A stretch of 14,415 bases of DNA from an uncultured Eubacterium sp. (GTDB taxonomy: Bacteria; Bacillota; Clostridia; Lachnospirales; Lachnospiraceae): contig CAJTVR010000019.1 of NCBI GenBank assembly GCA_910580075.1, forward strand, positions 43,306 to 57,720, written 5' to 3'. Both the position numbers and the translations under genes were made by a program. Shown here in pieces: positions 7,098 through 14,415 of this stretch (its first letter is position 1; the number at the start of each line of letters is the position of its first letter). The notes below the pieces were generated by a model, which saw only the letters and a list, made by a program, of their open reading frames with translations, ran no database searches and had not been told where the DNA came from.

Positions 7098-7135
7098 GTA
7101 TGTGTGATTAATCATAATGCATGTAACGGATTTTT
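7082..7135. terminator. Inverted repeat overlapping the promoter (terminator-like)
   Basis: AAAAATCCGTTACA (7082-7095) and TGTAACGGATTTTT (7122-7135) are perfect 14-base inverted arms. The loop contains the palindrome TGATTAATCA (7105-7114). The arms end in A and T tracts, so transcripts from either side would form a terminator. A transcript starting at the local promoter (about 7104) lacks the left arm and escapes. This would insulate the two-component genes from the upstream small gene. A regulator binding the dyad is the alternative reading. Confidence 0.65.
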
Positions 7136-7159
7136 CATGCAGCTATTTTGGAGGAAAGT

Positions 7160-7855
7160 ATGTACAATATTCTGGTTTGTGATGATGAAAAAGATATCGT
7201 GTCCGCAGTGCGCATTTATTTAAGCAGTGAAGGATATACGGTATACGAGGCTTACAATGGTAAAGAAGCATTAGAGGTAATCTGTACACAGGAAATACAT
7301 CTGGTGCTGATGGACATTATGATGCCTCAGATGGACGGTATCGAAGCAATGGTAAAAATTCGTGAACACAGTAATGTGCCGGTGATTTTACTGACAGCAA
7401 AGGGTGAGGACACGGACAAAATTCTGGGGCTTACGGTTGGAGCAGATGATTATGTGACAAAACCCTTTAATCCGGTAGAACTGCAGGCAAGGGTCAAATC
7501 CCAGCTAAGACGCTATATGCAGTTAGGAGGGGGAAAGCAGAACACAGACAGCAGGCTGTGCATTGGCGGAATTGAGCTGGATGATAAATCCAAGGAAGTT
7601 ACGTTAGACGGTGATCCGGTACCGCTGACGCGTACAGAATACGATATTTTAAAGCTGCTTATGGAACATCCCGGCCAGGTATTTTCTCCAAATGAAATTT
7701 ATACACAGGTGTGGAAGGACATTTCCTTTGGAACAGAAAATACTGTTGCCGTACATATCCGCCATCTGCGTGAAAAAATAGAATACGACCCGGCACAGCC
7801 GCGTTTTCTAAAAGTAGTCTGGGGACGAGGTTATAAAATAGAAGGAAACAGTTAA
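7160..7855 (+). CDS. OmpR-family response regulator (VanR-like)
   Basis: This 231-residue protein has a receiver domain (1-120) and a winged-helix output domain (about 132-229). The receiver pocket is D8/D9, the phosphoacceptor is D52 in VLMDIMMPQMDG, the switch threonine is T79 and the lysine is K101 in VTKPFNP. The output domain has LTRTEYDILKLLMEHPGQVF and the recognition region NTVAVHIRHLREKIE, ending WGRGYKIE. The GGAGG site (7150-7154) fixes the ATG at 7160; the in-frame TTG at 7148 overlaps that site. The histidine kinase follows after 144 bases and is the evident partner. The pair resembles VanR/VanS envelope-sensing systems, but the target genes are not visible. Confidence 0.93.
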   Translation: MYNILVCDDEKDIVSAVRIYLSSEGYTVYEAYNGKEALEVICTQEIHLVLMDIMMPQMDGIEAMVKIREHSNVPVILLTAKGEDTDKILGLTVGADDYVTKPFNPVELQARVKSQLRRYMQLGGGKQNTDSRLCIGGIELDDKSKEVTLDGDPVPLTRTEYDILKLLMEHPGQVFSPNEIYTQVWKDISFGTENTVAVHIRHLREKIEYDPAQPRFLKVVWGRGYKIEGNS

Positions 7856-7999
7856 AAAATACGGATGCCCGTCAGAATTTCCGGCTTTTAGGAAGGATGC
7901 ATAAGCAGGGCAGCCGGATTCGTATGACAGCAGCCTTTTGAATGTTAGAATGACAGATCATGTTAGATCATGCCAGATATAGAAGAGGAGGAACTTAAA

Positions 8000-10705
8000 A
8001 TGGAACAGTTAAAATCCAGTATGTCAGCCAAAATTCTGGCTATGATTCTGATAACCGTAAGCCTGGTATTACTGGCTGGAAGCGCCGCAGGGATGCTGGT
8101 AATGGATTCTATGGGCGGATATCAGACAAAAAAGAGCGAAATGCTGCAAAAAGGATATGATGCAGTATGCGGGGACTATTCTGTAATGGCAATGTCCGGC
8201 TATCAGGATGATTTTGAAAAGGAAGAGCTTTCTGATACAAATTTCTTCTACGGTGTCGTAAAGGCAGATAGCATAGAAGAGGCGGATTTTCAGAATTTAA
8301 ACAGCTATATCGGAGGGAATTTCGACAGCATCCCGGGCGGAAAAATACCGCAGACAGGAGAGCTGCATTTTGAAGAATATGATGTAAATGAAAATACAGC
8401 ATTCTACACTGGAAATGGAAGTATCATGGATGCCTATTATGCGGTTGAAGGCGATTCGGCATATTATACAGATGAAGAGCATCCGTTTGACGGATATTTT
8501 TATGACCCGGCATCAAACGAATTCTATGCCTGTTCCGGGAAAACACTGTATCCGGTTGGAGGAATCATCAGAGGTCTTGATGAGGATAAAATGACATATG
8601 AGGCAGCTGATTTTCTTGTCGAAACTGACACAGGGGAAGAAGCACAGTACCGTTTTATGGAAGATACCTGGGCGGAATTTGATCACGGCGGCCAGGTCAG
8701 CCTGAGCGATATTAAAATATTAAAAGAAGGCGAAACTGATACGTACAAAATAGTTACCGGCGAGCTTAATTATATAGGAGAAGATTCTATTCATACAACT
8801 GAAAAACATGAGCTGGAAACGGAGCATTATATTGTAGCTTCATTCGTAAGGACACCGCTTACAGGAGAGAAAAATTTTCGAAACGGCGATATGTTTATGC
8901 AGGTAAAACTGGCTGTTGATTTTGCTTACAGTATGCGCTATCCGGTTATATTTATTCTTGTACTGTCGCTGGCTGTACTGACTGGTTCTTTTGTCTTTCT
9001 CATGTCTGCAGCCGGACACCGGAAAGGGCAGGAGGGCATCAGCGCCGGGCTTTTAGATAAACTTCCGCTGGATTTATATTTTGTCCTGACAGCTTTTGCA
9101 GAGTGGCTGCTGGGATGCATCGTTATAATCAGCGGCAGTGCAGTATCTGGCTGGTCAAATGCCAGCATGAGCGGACTTGTATCTTTTACTGTTGTCAGCG
9201 CTTGCGCAGGAATTACAGGAGTTCTTTTCATGCTTGCGTTTTTTATGAGTATTTCCGTACATGTCAAGCTTGGAAAATGGTGGCGGCATACTGTGACATA
9301 CTGGATTTACAGAAAATGCATGCTGCTTCTAAGAGGCGGACTGCATTTATGCCTCCGTGCTACGGCAGGTCTTTTTAGAAGCGCAGCGCTTTTGCTCAGA
9401 AGTATAGCGTTTATGTGGAAAGTATGGCTGGTGCTTGGCCTTCTGGCATTTGTGGAATTTGTTGTATTGATGAACAGTCATGCGGACGGGGATATAGCTG
9501 CATTTTGGCTGCTGGAAAAAATGATTCTGTATCCGTTTTTGATGGTTCAGCTGATGCAGCTTGACAAACTGCAGAAAGGGGCACAGAAAATTGCAGACGG
9601 GGCGCTGGATTATCAGATCGATACGAGGCATATGTTCTGGGAAATTAAAAAGCATGGGGAATATTTAAATGATATCGGAAAAGGCATCAACAGCGCTGTG
9701 AATGAACGGATGAAAAGCGAACATTTTAAAACAGAGCTGATTACAAATGTATCCCACGATATCAAAACACCTCTGACATCGATTATTAACTATGTAGACC
9801 TTCTGCAGAAAGAAGAAATTGATAATCCTGTCGTACAGGAATATTTAGAAGTGCTTCACAGACAGTCTGCAAGGTTAAAAAAACTTATCGAAGACTTGAT
9901 GGAAGCGTCTAAAGCATCCACAGGCAGCCTGCATGTGGATATGGAAAAATGCGAAGCCGGCGTTATGCTCATACAGACTGTAGGAGAATTTGAAGAAAAG
10001 TTAATGCACAATCAGATTGAACTTCAGATTAAAAAGCCGGAAACAGATCTGTATATCCAGGCCGATAACCGGCATTTATGGCGCGTATTTGACAATCTGA
10101 TGAATAATATCTGCAAATATGCCCAGCCATCGACAAGGGCTTACGTAAACCTGATGCAGCAGAATGACCAGGCGGTTATTACGTTTCGCAATATTTCAAA
10201 ATACCAGCTGAATATCAGCAGTGAAGAGTTAATGGAGCGTTTTGTACGCGGGGACAGTTCCAGAAATACAGATGGCAGCGGACTGGGAATATCGATTGCA
10301 AAAAGCCTGACCGAACTTATGAATGGAACATTTGAACTGGTTGTAGACGGAGATTTATTTAAAGTCACGCTCACATTTCCGCTGTATGATGAATCACAGC
10401 CGCTATACCTTCCTGAGGCAGAACCGTTCATGCTGAACCAGGAGGATACAGTGAAGAAAGAACCGCACCTTCTGGAAGGAATTGCTTCCGGGATTCAGAC
10501 GGCTGGCATGCATGCAGCCGGATTGGGAAAAAGTGCAGCTGATAAAACAGGGCGCGCGTTCAGACAGGCCGGCAGATTTGCACATCATGTAAAGCAGGCC
10601 GCAATACAGGCCAGGGAAGAGGAGGAAGAACTGGAAAAACTGCGTGCAGCAAGAGAGGCTGAAAAAGCTGCTTCGAAGGATGTGCAGCAGCGTGGAAGCA
10701 TGTAA
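8000..10705 (+). CDS. Large multi-pass sensor histidine kinase (VanS-like core)
   Basis: This is a 901-residue membrane kinase. TM1 spans about 10-34, followed by a large extracytoplasmic domain (about 35-312) rich in acidic and aromatic residues. Five further hydrophobic segments lie at about 314-335, 355-379, 393-418, 475-491 and 500-519. A HAMP-like linker (about 527-575) precedes the histidine box TNVSHDIKTPLTSI with H586. The ATPase part has the N box LWRVFDNLMNNICKYA (about 693-708) and the DGSGLG box (758-763), ending near LTFPLY at 795. About 100 more residues follow, alanine- and charge-rich, with an EEEEELEKLRAAREAEKAA helix, which is unusual for such kinases. An AGGAGG site (7986-7991) lies 8 bases before the ATG; the in-frame ATG at 7970 lacks a good site. 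The cognate regulator is just upstream. The last codons lie in a 51-bp tandem duplication. Confidence 0.92.
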   Translation: MEQLKSSMSAKILAMILITVSLVLLAGSAAGMLVMDSMGGYQTKKSEMLQKGYDAVCGDYSVMAMSGYQDDFEKEELSDTNFFYGVVKADSIEEADFQNLNSYIGGNFDSIPGGKIPQTGELHFEEYDVNENTAFYTGNGSIMDAYYAVEGDSAYYTDEEHPFDGYFYDPASNEFYACSGKTLYPVGGIIRGLDEDKMTYEAADFLVETDTGEEAQYRFMEDTWAEFDHGGQVSLSDIKILKEGETDTYKIVTGELNYIGEDSIHTTEKHELETEHYIVASFVRTPLTGEKNFRNGDMFMQVKLAVDFAYSMRYPVIFILVLSLAVLTGSFVFLMSAAGHRKGQEGISAGLLDKLPLDLYFVLTAFAEWLLGCIVIISGSAVSGWSNASMSGLVSFTVVSACAGITGVLFMLAFFMSISVHVKLGKWWRHTVTYWIYRKCMLLLRGGLHLCLRATAGLFRSAALLLRSIAFMWKVWLVLGLLAFVEFVVLMNSHADGDIAAFWLLEKMILYPFLMVQLMQLDKLQKGAQKIADGALDYQIDTRHMFWEIKKHGEYLNDIGKGINSAVNERMKSEHFKTELITNVSHDIKTPLTSIINYVDLLQKEEIDNPVVQEYLEVLHRQSARLKKLIEDLMEASKASTGSLHVDMEKCEAGVMLIQTVGEFEEKLMHNQIELQIKKPETDLYIQADNRHLWRVFDNLMNNICKYAQPSTRAYVNLMQQNDQAVITFRNISKYQLNISSEELMERFVRGDSSRNTDGSGLGISIAKSLTELMNGTFELVVDGDLFKVTLTFPLYDESQPLYLPEAEPFMLNQEDTVKKEPHLLEGIASGIQTAGMHAAGLGKSAADKTGRAFRQAGRFAHHVKQAAIQAREEEEELEKLRAAREAEKAASKDVQQRGSM

Positions 10706-10789
10706 ACAAATAAAGGAGAGGCTGTAACGCTGAGAGAACAGTGTAAGAGCATGTAAACAAATAAAGGAGAGGCTGTAACGCTGAGAAAA
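10688..10789. repeat. Two 51-bp tandem repeats spanning the kinase stop codon
   Basis: The units are 10688-10738 and 10739-10789, with 46 of 51 bases identical; the five differences are all transitions. The first unit contains the last kinase codons (RGSM) and the TAA, and the second repeats AGCATGTAA and so carries a second stop in the same frame (51 is 17 codons). Each unit also contains GAGGCTGTAACGCTGAGA, the upstream arm of the terminator, so that arm is present twice while the downstream arm is single. Confidence 0.9.
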
Positions 10790-10863
10790 CAATACAAGAT
10801 ACAGTAAGGTTAAATCTAAACTATATCTTGTATATGTTCTTCTCAATGTTACAGCCTTTTTTC
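10769..10863 (+). terminator. Long-stem terminator after the VanRS-like pair
   Basis: The left arm AGGCTGTAACGCTGAGAA...ACAAGATA (about 10769-10801) pairs with TATCTTGTAT...TTCTCAATGTTACAGCCT (about 10823-10857), with a few mismatches around a loop of about 20 bases and a run of six Ts. The left arm is duplicated 51 bases upstream by the tandem repeat, so two alternative stems can compete for the same right arm. Confidence 0.85.
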
Positions 10864-10946
10864 TGGATGGAAGTAACTGAAGTTTCTGATTCATTATGCA
10901 TAAATAAACCATGTAAAAAGGAAGGCATCTTCTATCTGATACAGCC

Positions 10947-10976
10947 TTGAAAAATCCTGCCGTGCTATGTTATAAT
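10947..10976 (+). promoter_or_regulatory. SigA-type promoter for the argS unit
   Basis: TTGAAA (10947-10952) and a perfect TATAAT (10971-10976) are 18 bases apart, with an extended -10 TG at 10968-10969. Transcription should begin near 10983, giving a leader of about 68 bases that includes a weak AAAGCC/GGCTTT hairpin (about 10996-11018). Confidence 0.75.
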
Positions 10977-11050
10977 AAAGCCAGATAAAAAGACAAAGCC
11001 GGAACGGAACAGGCTTTTATTGATAAATTATTAGAGCAGGGGGTGTTGCA

Positions 11051-11458
11051 ATGGCAGCAGTATATGCGATTGATTTAATTGCGATCAGGGATAAAAAAAG
11101 AAAAATGGACAGCAGTATCGTAAAAGGCTGGAATGTCCATTACCAGACACTGGAGGAAGTTGAAGAGCTGGAGCGTCTGAAAAAGCAGAAAGAAAGAGAA
11201 GACCAGCAGAAGGCAGCCCGCGATGATGAAGAGGACGAAGATTCTGATGAAGATCACCGGGGAGATCAAAAGTCTTATAACAAAAAGACCGGTTCCTATT
11301 CCGGGCTTTATGGTAAAAAGCCGGTAAAGGACGCGGACAAGAAACAGCAGATAGATTCGATTCTTTATGAGAAACCAGACGCCTATGATTCTGCCCTGCT
11401 GGCGATCAAAGAGCAGTTTGACAGGGCGGCTGATGAAATAATTGCAGAAAGCAGGTAA
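11051..11458 (+). CDS. Highly charged protein of unknown function upstream of argS
   Basis: This 135-residue soluble protein starts MAAVYAIDLIAIRDKKRK and continues with a predicted coiled coil (about 33-60, EEVEELERLKKQKEREDQQK). An acidic stretch follows (DDEEDEDSDEDH, about 58-69), then a K/G/Y-rich linker and a C-terminal helix (ALLAIKEQFDRAADEIIAESR). I do not recognise a family. An AGGGGGTG ribosome site (11038-11045) precedes the ATG by 5 bases. Its stop is only six bases before the argS start, so it is co-transcribed and probably translationally linked with argS. Confidence 0.75.
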   Translation: MAAVYAIDLIAIRDKKRKMDSSIVKGWNVHYQTLEEVEELERLKKQKEREDQQKAARDDEEDEDSDEDHRGDQKSYNKKTGSYSGLYGKKPVKDADKKQQIDSILYEKPDAYDSALLAIKEQFDRAADEIIAESR

Positions 11459-11464
11459 ACAGAA

Positions 11465-13231
11465 ATGAAAAGATTAATGGATCAGATGGATGAAGAAGCA
11501 GTCGGCGCGTTTGCCGCATGCGGGTATGACGGAAAGTACGCGCATGTGACTGCTTCAAACCGGCCGGATTTGTGTGAATTTCAGTGTAATGGGGCACTGG
11601 CTGCTGCAAAGGAATATAAAAAGCCGCCGATGGCAATTGCACAGGAAATTGCTTCAAAGCTGGAAAACAGCTCTATTTTTTCATCTGTCGAGGCTGTAAA
11701 GCCAGGATTTTTAAATATCAGAGTCAGGGAAAGTTTTCTGGCAGACTATCTGTGCCAGATGATGGACGCAGAGCATTATGGAAATGAATTGGCAGATCAG
11801 AAAAAGACAATTATGATTGACTACGGCGGCCCGAATATTGCAAAACCGCTGCATGTAGGACATCTGCGGTCTGCCATTATTGGAGAAAGCATCAAGCGCA
11901 TGGGACGTTACAGCGGACATGAAGTCATCGGGGACGTACACATGGGCGACTGGGGCCTTCAGATGGGCCTGATTATTACAGAGTTAAAGGAGCGCCAGCC
12001 GCAGCTGCCTTATTTTGATGAAACTTATACCGGCGAATATCCAAAAGAAGCGCCTTTTACAATTTCAGAACTCGAAGAAATCTATCCGACGGCAAGCAGC
12101 AGGTCAAAGGAGGATGAAGATTATAAAGAACGCGCCATGCAGGCGACTTATGAGCTGCAGCATGGCAGACGCGGCTATACGGCTGTATTAAGCCATATTT
12201 TAAATGTATCCGTGACAGACTTAAAGAAAAATTATGAAAACCTGAATGTATCGTTTGACTTATGGAAAGGGGAATCCGACGCACAGCCGTATATTCCTGC
12301 CATGATTCAAAAAATGAAAGACGACGGATTTGCCTATGTCTCAGACGGGGCTCTTGTGACAGATGTGAAAGAAGAATCCGATACAAAAGAAATTCCGCCA
12401 TGCATGCTTTTAAAATCAGACGGAGCGTCTTTATATACTACGACAGACCTTGCTACGATTGTAGAGCGCATGGAGAAATGGAACCCGGATGAAATTATTT
12501 ACGTAGCAGACAAACGCCAGGAACTGCATTTTATACAGGTATTCCGCTGCGCACGAAATACGGGGCTTATAGACGCTCATACAAAACTGAAGTTTCTCGG
12601 TTTTGGTACAATGAACGGAAAAGACGGCAGGCCTTTTAAGACACGGGAAGGCGGAGTAATGCGTCTTTCTTCATTGCTTGAGGATATCAATGAAGAAATG
12701 TACCAAAAGATTTCCGAAAACAATACAATGAGCAGGCAGGAAGCGCGGGAAACTGCAAAAATAGTAGCACTTTCGGCTGTAAAATACGGCGATTTATCCA
12801 ATCAGGCGGCCAAAGACTATATTTTTGATATCGAGCGTTTCACTTCTTTTGAAGGTAATACAGGGCCGTATCTGCTGTATACGATTGTGCGGATTAAGTC
12901 TATATTGAAAAAGTATGACCAGGCAGGTAAACATGCGGAAGGAGAAAAGATTCTTCCGGCAGCTTCTGACAGCGAAAAAGCACTGATGCTTGAAGCAGCC
13001 CGGTTTAATGGAATGATACAGGCAGCATTTGAAGAATTATCCCCGCATAAGGTCTGTGCATATCTTTACAGTCTGGCTGATGCATTCAATCATTTTTACC
13101 ATGAAACCAGAATTCTTGCCGAAGAGGACGGGAAACGACAGTCTGGCTATATCAGGCTGCTTGGCCTGTGCAAAGGAATTATGGAAACCTGCATTGATGT
13201 ACTCGGCTTTTCGGCTCCAGAGCGGATGTAG
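11465..13231 (+). CDS. argS: Arginyl-tRNA synthetase
   Basis: This 588-residue class I synthetase charges tRNA-Arg with arginine in the cytoplasm. The N-terminal tRNA-binding domain is at about 20-95 (ASNRPDLCEFQCNGALAAAKE). The HIGH-type signature is H130-VGH133 in GGPNIAKPLHVGHLRS, followed by GDVHMGDWGLQMG. Near 395-405, GRPFKTREGGVMRL replaces a canonical KMSKS loop, which is normal in many ArgRS enzymes. The C-terminal DALR-type anticodon-binding domain includes FEGNTGPYLLYTIVRIKSIL and ends with the classic APERM terminus. The ribosome site is weak (GCAGGT), and the start lies six bases after the preceding stop, so coupling to the upstream gene is likely. The last codons and stop form the first unit of a tandem repeat of about 60 bp. 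Confidence 0.96.
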   Translation: MKRLMDQMDEEAVGAFAACGYDGKYAHVTASNRPDLCEFQCNGALAAAKEYKKPPMAIAQEIASKLENSSIFSSVEAVKPGFLNIRVRESFLADYLCQMMDAEHYGNELADQKKTIMIDYGGPNIAKPLHVGHLRSAIIGESIKRMGRYSGHEVIGDVHMGDWGLQMGLIITELKERQPQLPYFDETYTGEYPKEAPFTISELEEIYPTASSRSKEDEDYKERAMQATYELQHGRRGYTAVLSHILNVSVTDLKKNYENLNVSFDLWKGESDAQPYIPAMIQKMKDDGFAYVSDGALVTDVKEESDTKEIPPCMLLKSDGASLYTTTDLATIVERMEKWNPDEIIYVADKRQELHFIQVFRCARNTGLIDAHTKLKFLGFGTMNGKDGRPFKTREGGVMRLSSLLEDINEEMYQKISENNTMSRQEARETAKIVALSAVKYGDLSNQAAKDYIFDIERFTSFEGNTGPYLLYTIVRIKSILKKYDQAGKHAEGEKILPAASDSEKALMLEAARFNGMIQAAFEELSPHKVCAYLYSLADAFNHFYHETRILAEEDGKRQSGYIRLLGLCKGIMETCIDVLGFSAPERM

Positions 13232-13484
13232 ACAAGGAATGCGCCGCAGCCAGGGAGGCCTGACTTTTCGGCTGCTGGAGCAGATACAGAATCGTGAAAT
13301 GCAAAACTCCAAAGGAGGCCTGGCTTTTCGGCTATTGGAGCGGATGTAGAATTGCGTAATGCAAAACTCCAAAGGAGGCCTGGCTTTTCGGCTATTGGAG
13401 CGGATGCAGAATCGTGTAATGCGAAATAGACAAAGGGAACCTGGCTATTCAGAAATCGGAGCTGATGTATGTAATGTGAAACAG
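13204..13484. repeat. Tandem repeat of about 60 bp, nearly five units, starting in the argS 3' end
   Basis: The TTTTCGGCT core recurs at offsets of 57, 60 and 60 bases (TCGGCT at 13211, 13268, 13328 and 13388), and a degenerate fifth unit starts near 13442. Unit 1 contains the argS end FSAPERM and its TAG. Units 3 and 4 are nearly identical over the first two thirds, whereas unit 1 differs by small indels. Because the canonical ArgRS terminus is in unit 1, the downstream units are best read as derived copies. Units 2-4 keep a common frame (PGFSAIGADVE-like) with few stops. No array of this sequence occurs elsewhere in the window. Confidence 0.9.
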
Positions 13485-13521
13485 CTTAAGGAAATATCTG
13501 TTGAATATTTCCTTAAGCTGT
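13481..13521. terminator. Perfect 17-bp hairpin closing the argS repeat array
   Basis: ACAGCTTAAGGAAATAT (13481-13497) and its exact complement (13505-13521) enclose a 7-base loop. No T run follows on either strand, so it may act as a 3'-end stabiliser or pause site and not as a standard terminator. It lies between argS and the convergent LUD gene. Confidence 0.6.
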
Positions 13522-13574
13522 GAAAGAATGCGTGAGATTCAAGTAAAATTCCAGGAAAATGTAGTTTTTATCTA

Positions 13575-14213
13575 TTAATATCCGAGTTCTTCACCGACAA
13601 GAATGACTTTAATTCTGCCGGCAATTCCGCTGCGCCTTGTAATTACAGTCTGGCTGCAGATACAGTCGTCTCCCATGCATTCACCGCAGACTCCGGATGC
13701 AGCGCATGGAGTATTTTTATTCAGCCGGATGCAGTTTGGCGGCGAGGCAATGTTATGTATGCGCCGCAGTGCATCATCCGTATCAGATACAGCTTTGTTC
13801 ATTCCGGCAATGATAATAACCTGGTCAGGCCCGTAAATCAGTGCAGCTGCACGGTTTCCATTTCCATCAACATTGACCAGCTGTCCGTCCAGTGTAATAG
13901 CATTTGTGCTCATAAAATAGGTGTCTGCACTAAAAGAATCCCTGTAAGCCTGTTTGATTTCTTCCGGCGTTTTCGCCAGGCTGCGGTCGATCAGGCGGAT
14001 ATCTGTCCGTTTTCTTAGAGCATCCAGGATACCTGTCTCTGCCAGCGTCATAGATCCGCCAAACGATACGGTAGAATCAGCGGCGGTAAGCGACATGGCT
14101 GTTTTTAAGGCATCTTCTTTTCCCTGGCAGTAATAGCCTTTCATTCTGCGTCTTTCCAGATTTTTGATAATGGTCTTAGCCTGTGTTTCATAAAATATTT
14201 GTTTTGGATTCAT
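13575..14213 (-). CDS. LUD-domain (LutC/DUF162-like) protein
   Basis: This 212-residue protein is of the LUD family, which includes LutC and YkgG, linked to lactate utilisation and related redox steps. Visible signatures are VSFGGSMTLAETGIL (49-63), SFSADTYFMSTNAIT (93-107), GNGNRAAALIYGP (117-129) and VIIIAGMNK (132-140). A cysteine cluster follows (C170, C176, C179, C184, C186 in TPCAASGVCGECMGDDCIC), as in many single-domain members, and may bind metal. An AGGAGG site lies 6 bases before the ATG at 14213. Upstream in-frame starts lack such a site. No lutA or lutB is adjacent, so the substrate is unknown. A TTGACA promoter lies upstream. Confidence 0.9.
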   Translation of the reverse strand: MNPKQIFYETQAKTIIKNLERRRMKGYYCQGKEDALKTAMSLTAADSTVSFGGSMTLAETGILDALRKRTDIRLIDRSLAKTPEEIKQAYRDSFSADTYFMSTNAITLDGQLVNVDGNGNRAAALIYGPDQVIIIAGMNKAVSDTDDALRRIHNIASPPNCIRLNKNTPCAASGVCGECMGDDCICSQTVITRRSGIAGRIKVILVGEELGY

Positions 14214-14297
14214 TTGATACCTCCTGTAATAAATGATGCTGCAGTGAATCTGCACTGTGCAGTATGCCTGAAACGGCGGTATGCGTCCGGCAGATTT

Positions 14298-14326
14298 ATT
14301 GTCTTGTTTTTCGCAAGAGTTGTCAA
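14298..14326 (-). promoter_or_regulatory. SigA-type promoter of the LUD gene
   Basis: On the minus strand a perfect TTGACA (14326-14321) and GACAAT (14303-14298) are 17 bases apart. The leader of about 78 bases contains a small dyad of CTGCA/TGCAG repeats (about 14240-14262). Confidence 0.6.
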
Positions 14327-14377
14327 GAACTATTTTGGAAGAGATTGCGGCCAGGCGGAGGAGGAAGTATAGATTAC

Positions 14378-14415
14378 CCGGACGCCGGGAAGAGACACTT
14401 TTTCCTTTTTCTGTT
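14378..14415. mobile_element. End of a second copy of the palindromic MITE-like element (cut by the window edge)
   Basis: The last 38 bases start CCGGACGCCGGG and continue into CTTTTTCCTTTTTCTGTT. They match the left arm of the element at 4185 except for two bases, and match its right arm (read in reverse) even better, including the GGGAAGAGAC stretch. The rest lies beyond the window. Confidence 0.75.

Noticed and set aside
13029..13372. Overlapping frames on both strands across the argS end
   Set aside because: They are open because of the tandem repeat composition and have no ribosome site or recognisable domain.
13204..13484. CRISPR-like array
   Set aside because: Units are directly tandem with no distinct spacers, the first unit is coding sequence of argS, and no cas gene is present. 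The same holds for the sigG and kinase arrays.

Overview
The window looks like a chromosome segment from a spore-forming, low-to-mid GC Firmicute, most likely a gut Lachnospiraceae. The evidence is a forespore sigma factor of the SigG type, strong AGGAGG ribosome binding sites, SigA-type promoters, a LytTR/AgrC-like two-component pair, a VanR/VanS-like pair and a FlxA-like protein. The genus is not determined.

Layout. 1-218: the tail of an unidentified gene and its terminator. 260-1960: an AT-rich accessory patch with a consensus SigA promoter, a broken RloA-like AAA ATPase gene (Walker A and Walker B ends kept, middle missing, frame lost) and an intact RloB-like TOPRIM-type gene. This resembles a decayed RloAB/AbiL-type defence pair. 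2072-4171: a LytTR response regulator directly abutting an AgrC-like GHKL kinase. 4185-4473: a 289-bp element with long inverted repeats and no transposase. One end of a second copy lies at the right edge of the window (14378-14415). 4661-5494: a FlxA-like coiled-coil protein. 5774-6556 (minus): sigG, convergent with the FlxA gene. 6770-7018: a small unknown gene. 7160-10705: an OmpR-family regulator and a large multi-pass histidine kinase with an unusual C-terminal tail. 11051-13231: a charged unknown protein and argS. 13575-14213 (minus): a LUD-domain (LutC/DUF162) protein.

The most unusual signal is repeated architecture at gene ends. Three unrelated genes (sigG, the large kinase and argS) each run into a tandem array of roughly 51-60 bp units. 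In each case the first unit contains the last codons and the stop codon of the gene, and each array is followed by a strong inverted repeat or terminator. The arrays differ in sequence, so they look like local duplications of each gene's own 3' end and not a shared mobile repeat. In the kinase case the duplication also copies the upstream arm of the terminator. I know of no named feature that describes this recurring arrangement. The sequence shows it directly, but its cause and function are open.

The genes do not form one pathway. They are several separate transcription units: an accessory defence remnant, two signalling systems, sporulation, translation and a redox/lactate-type accessory protein.
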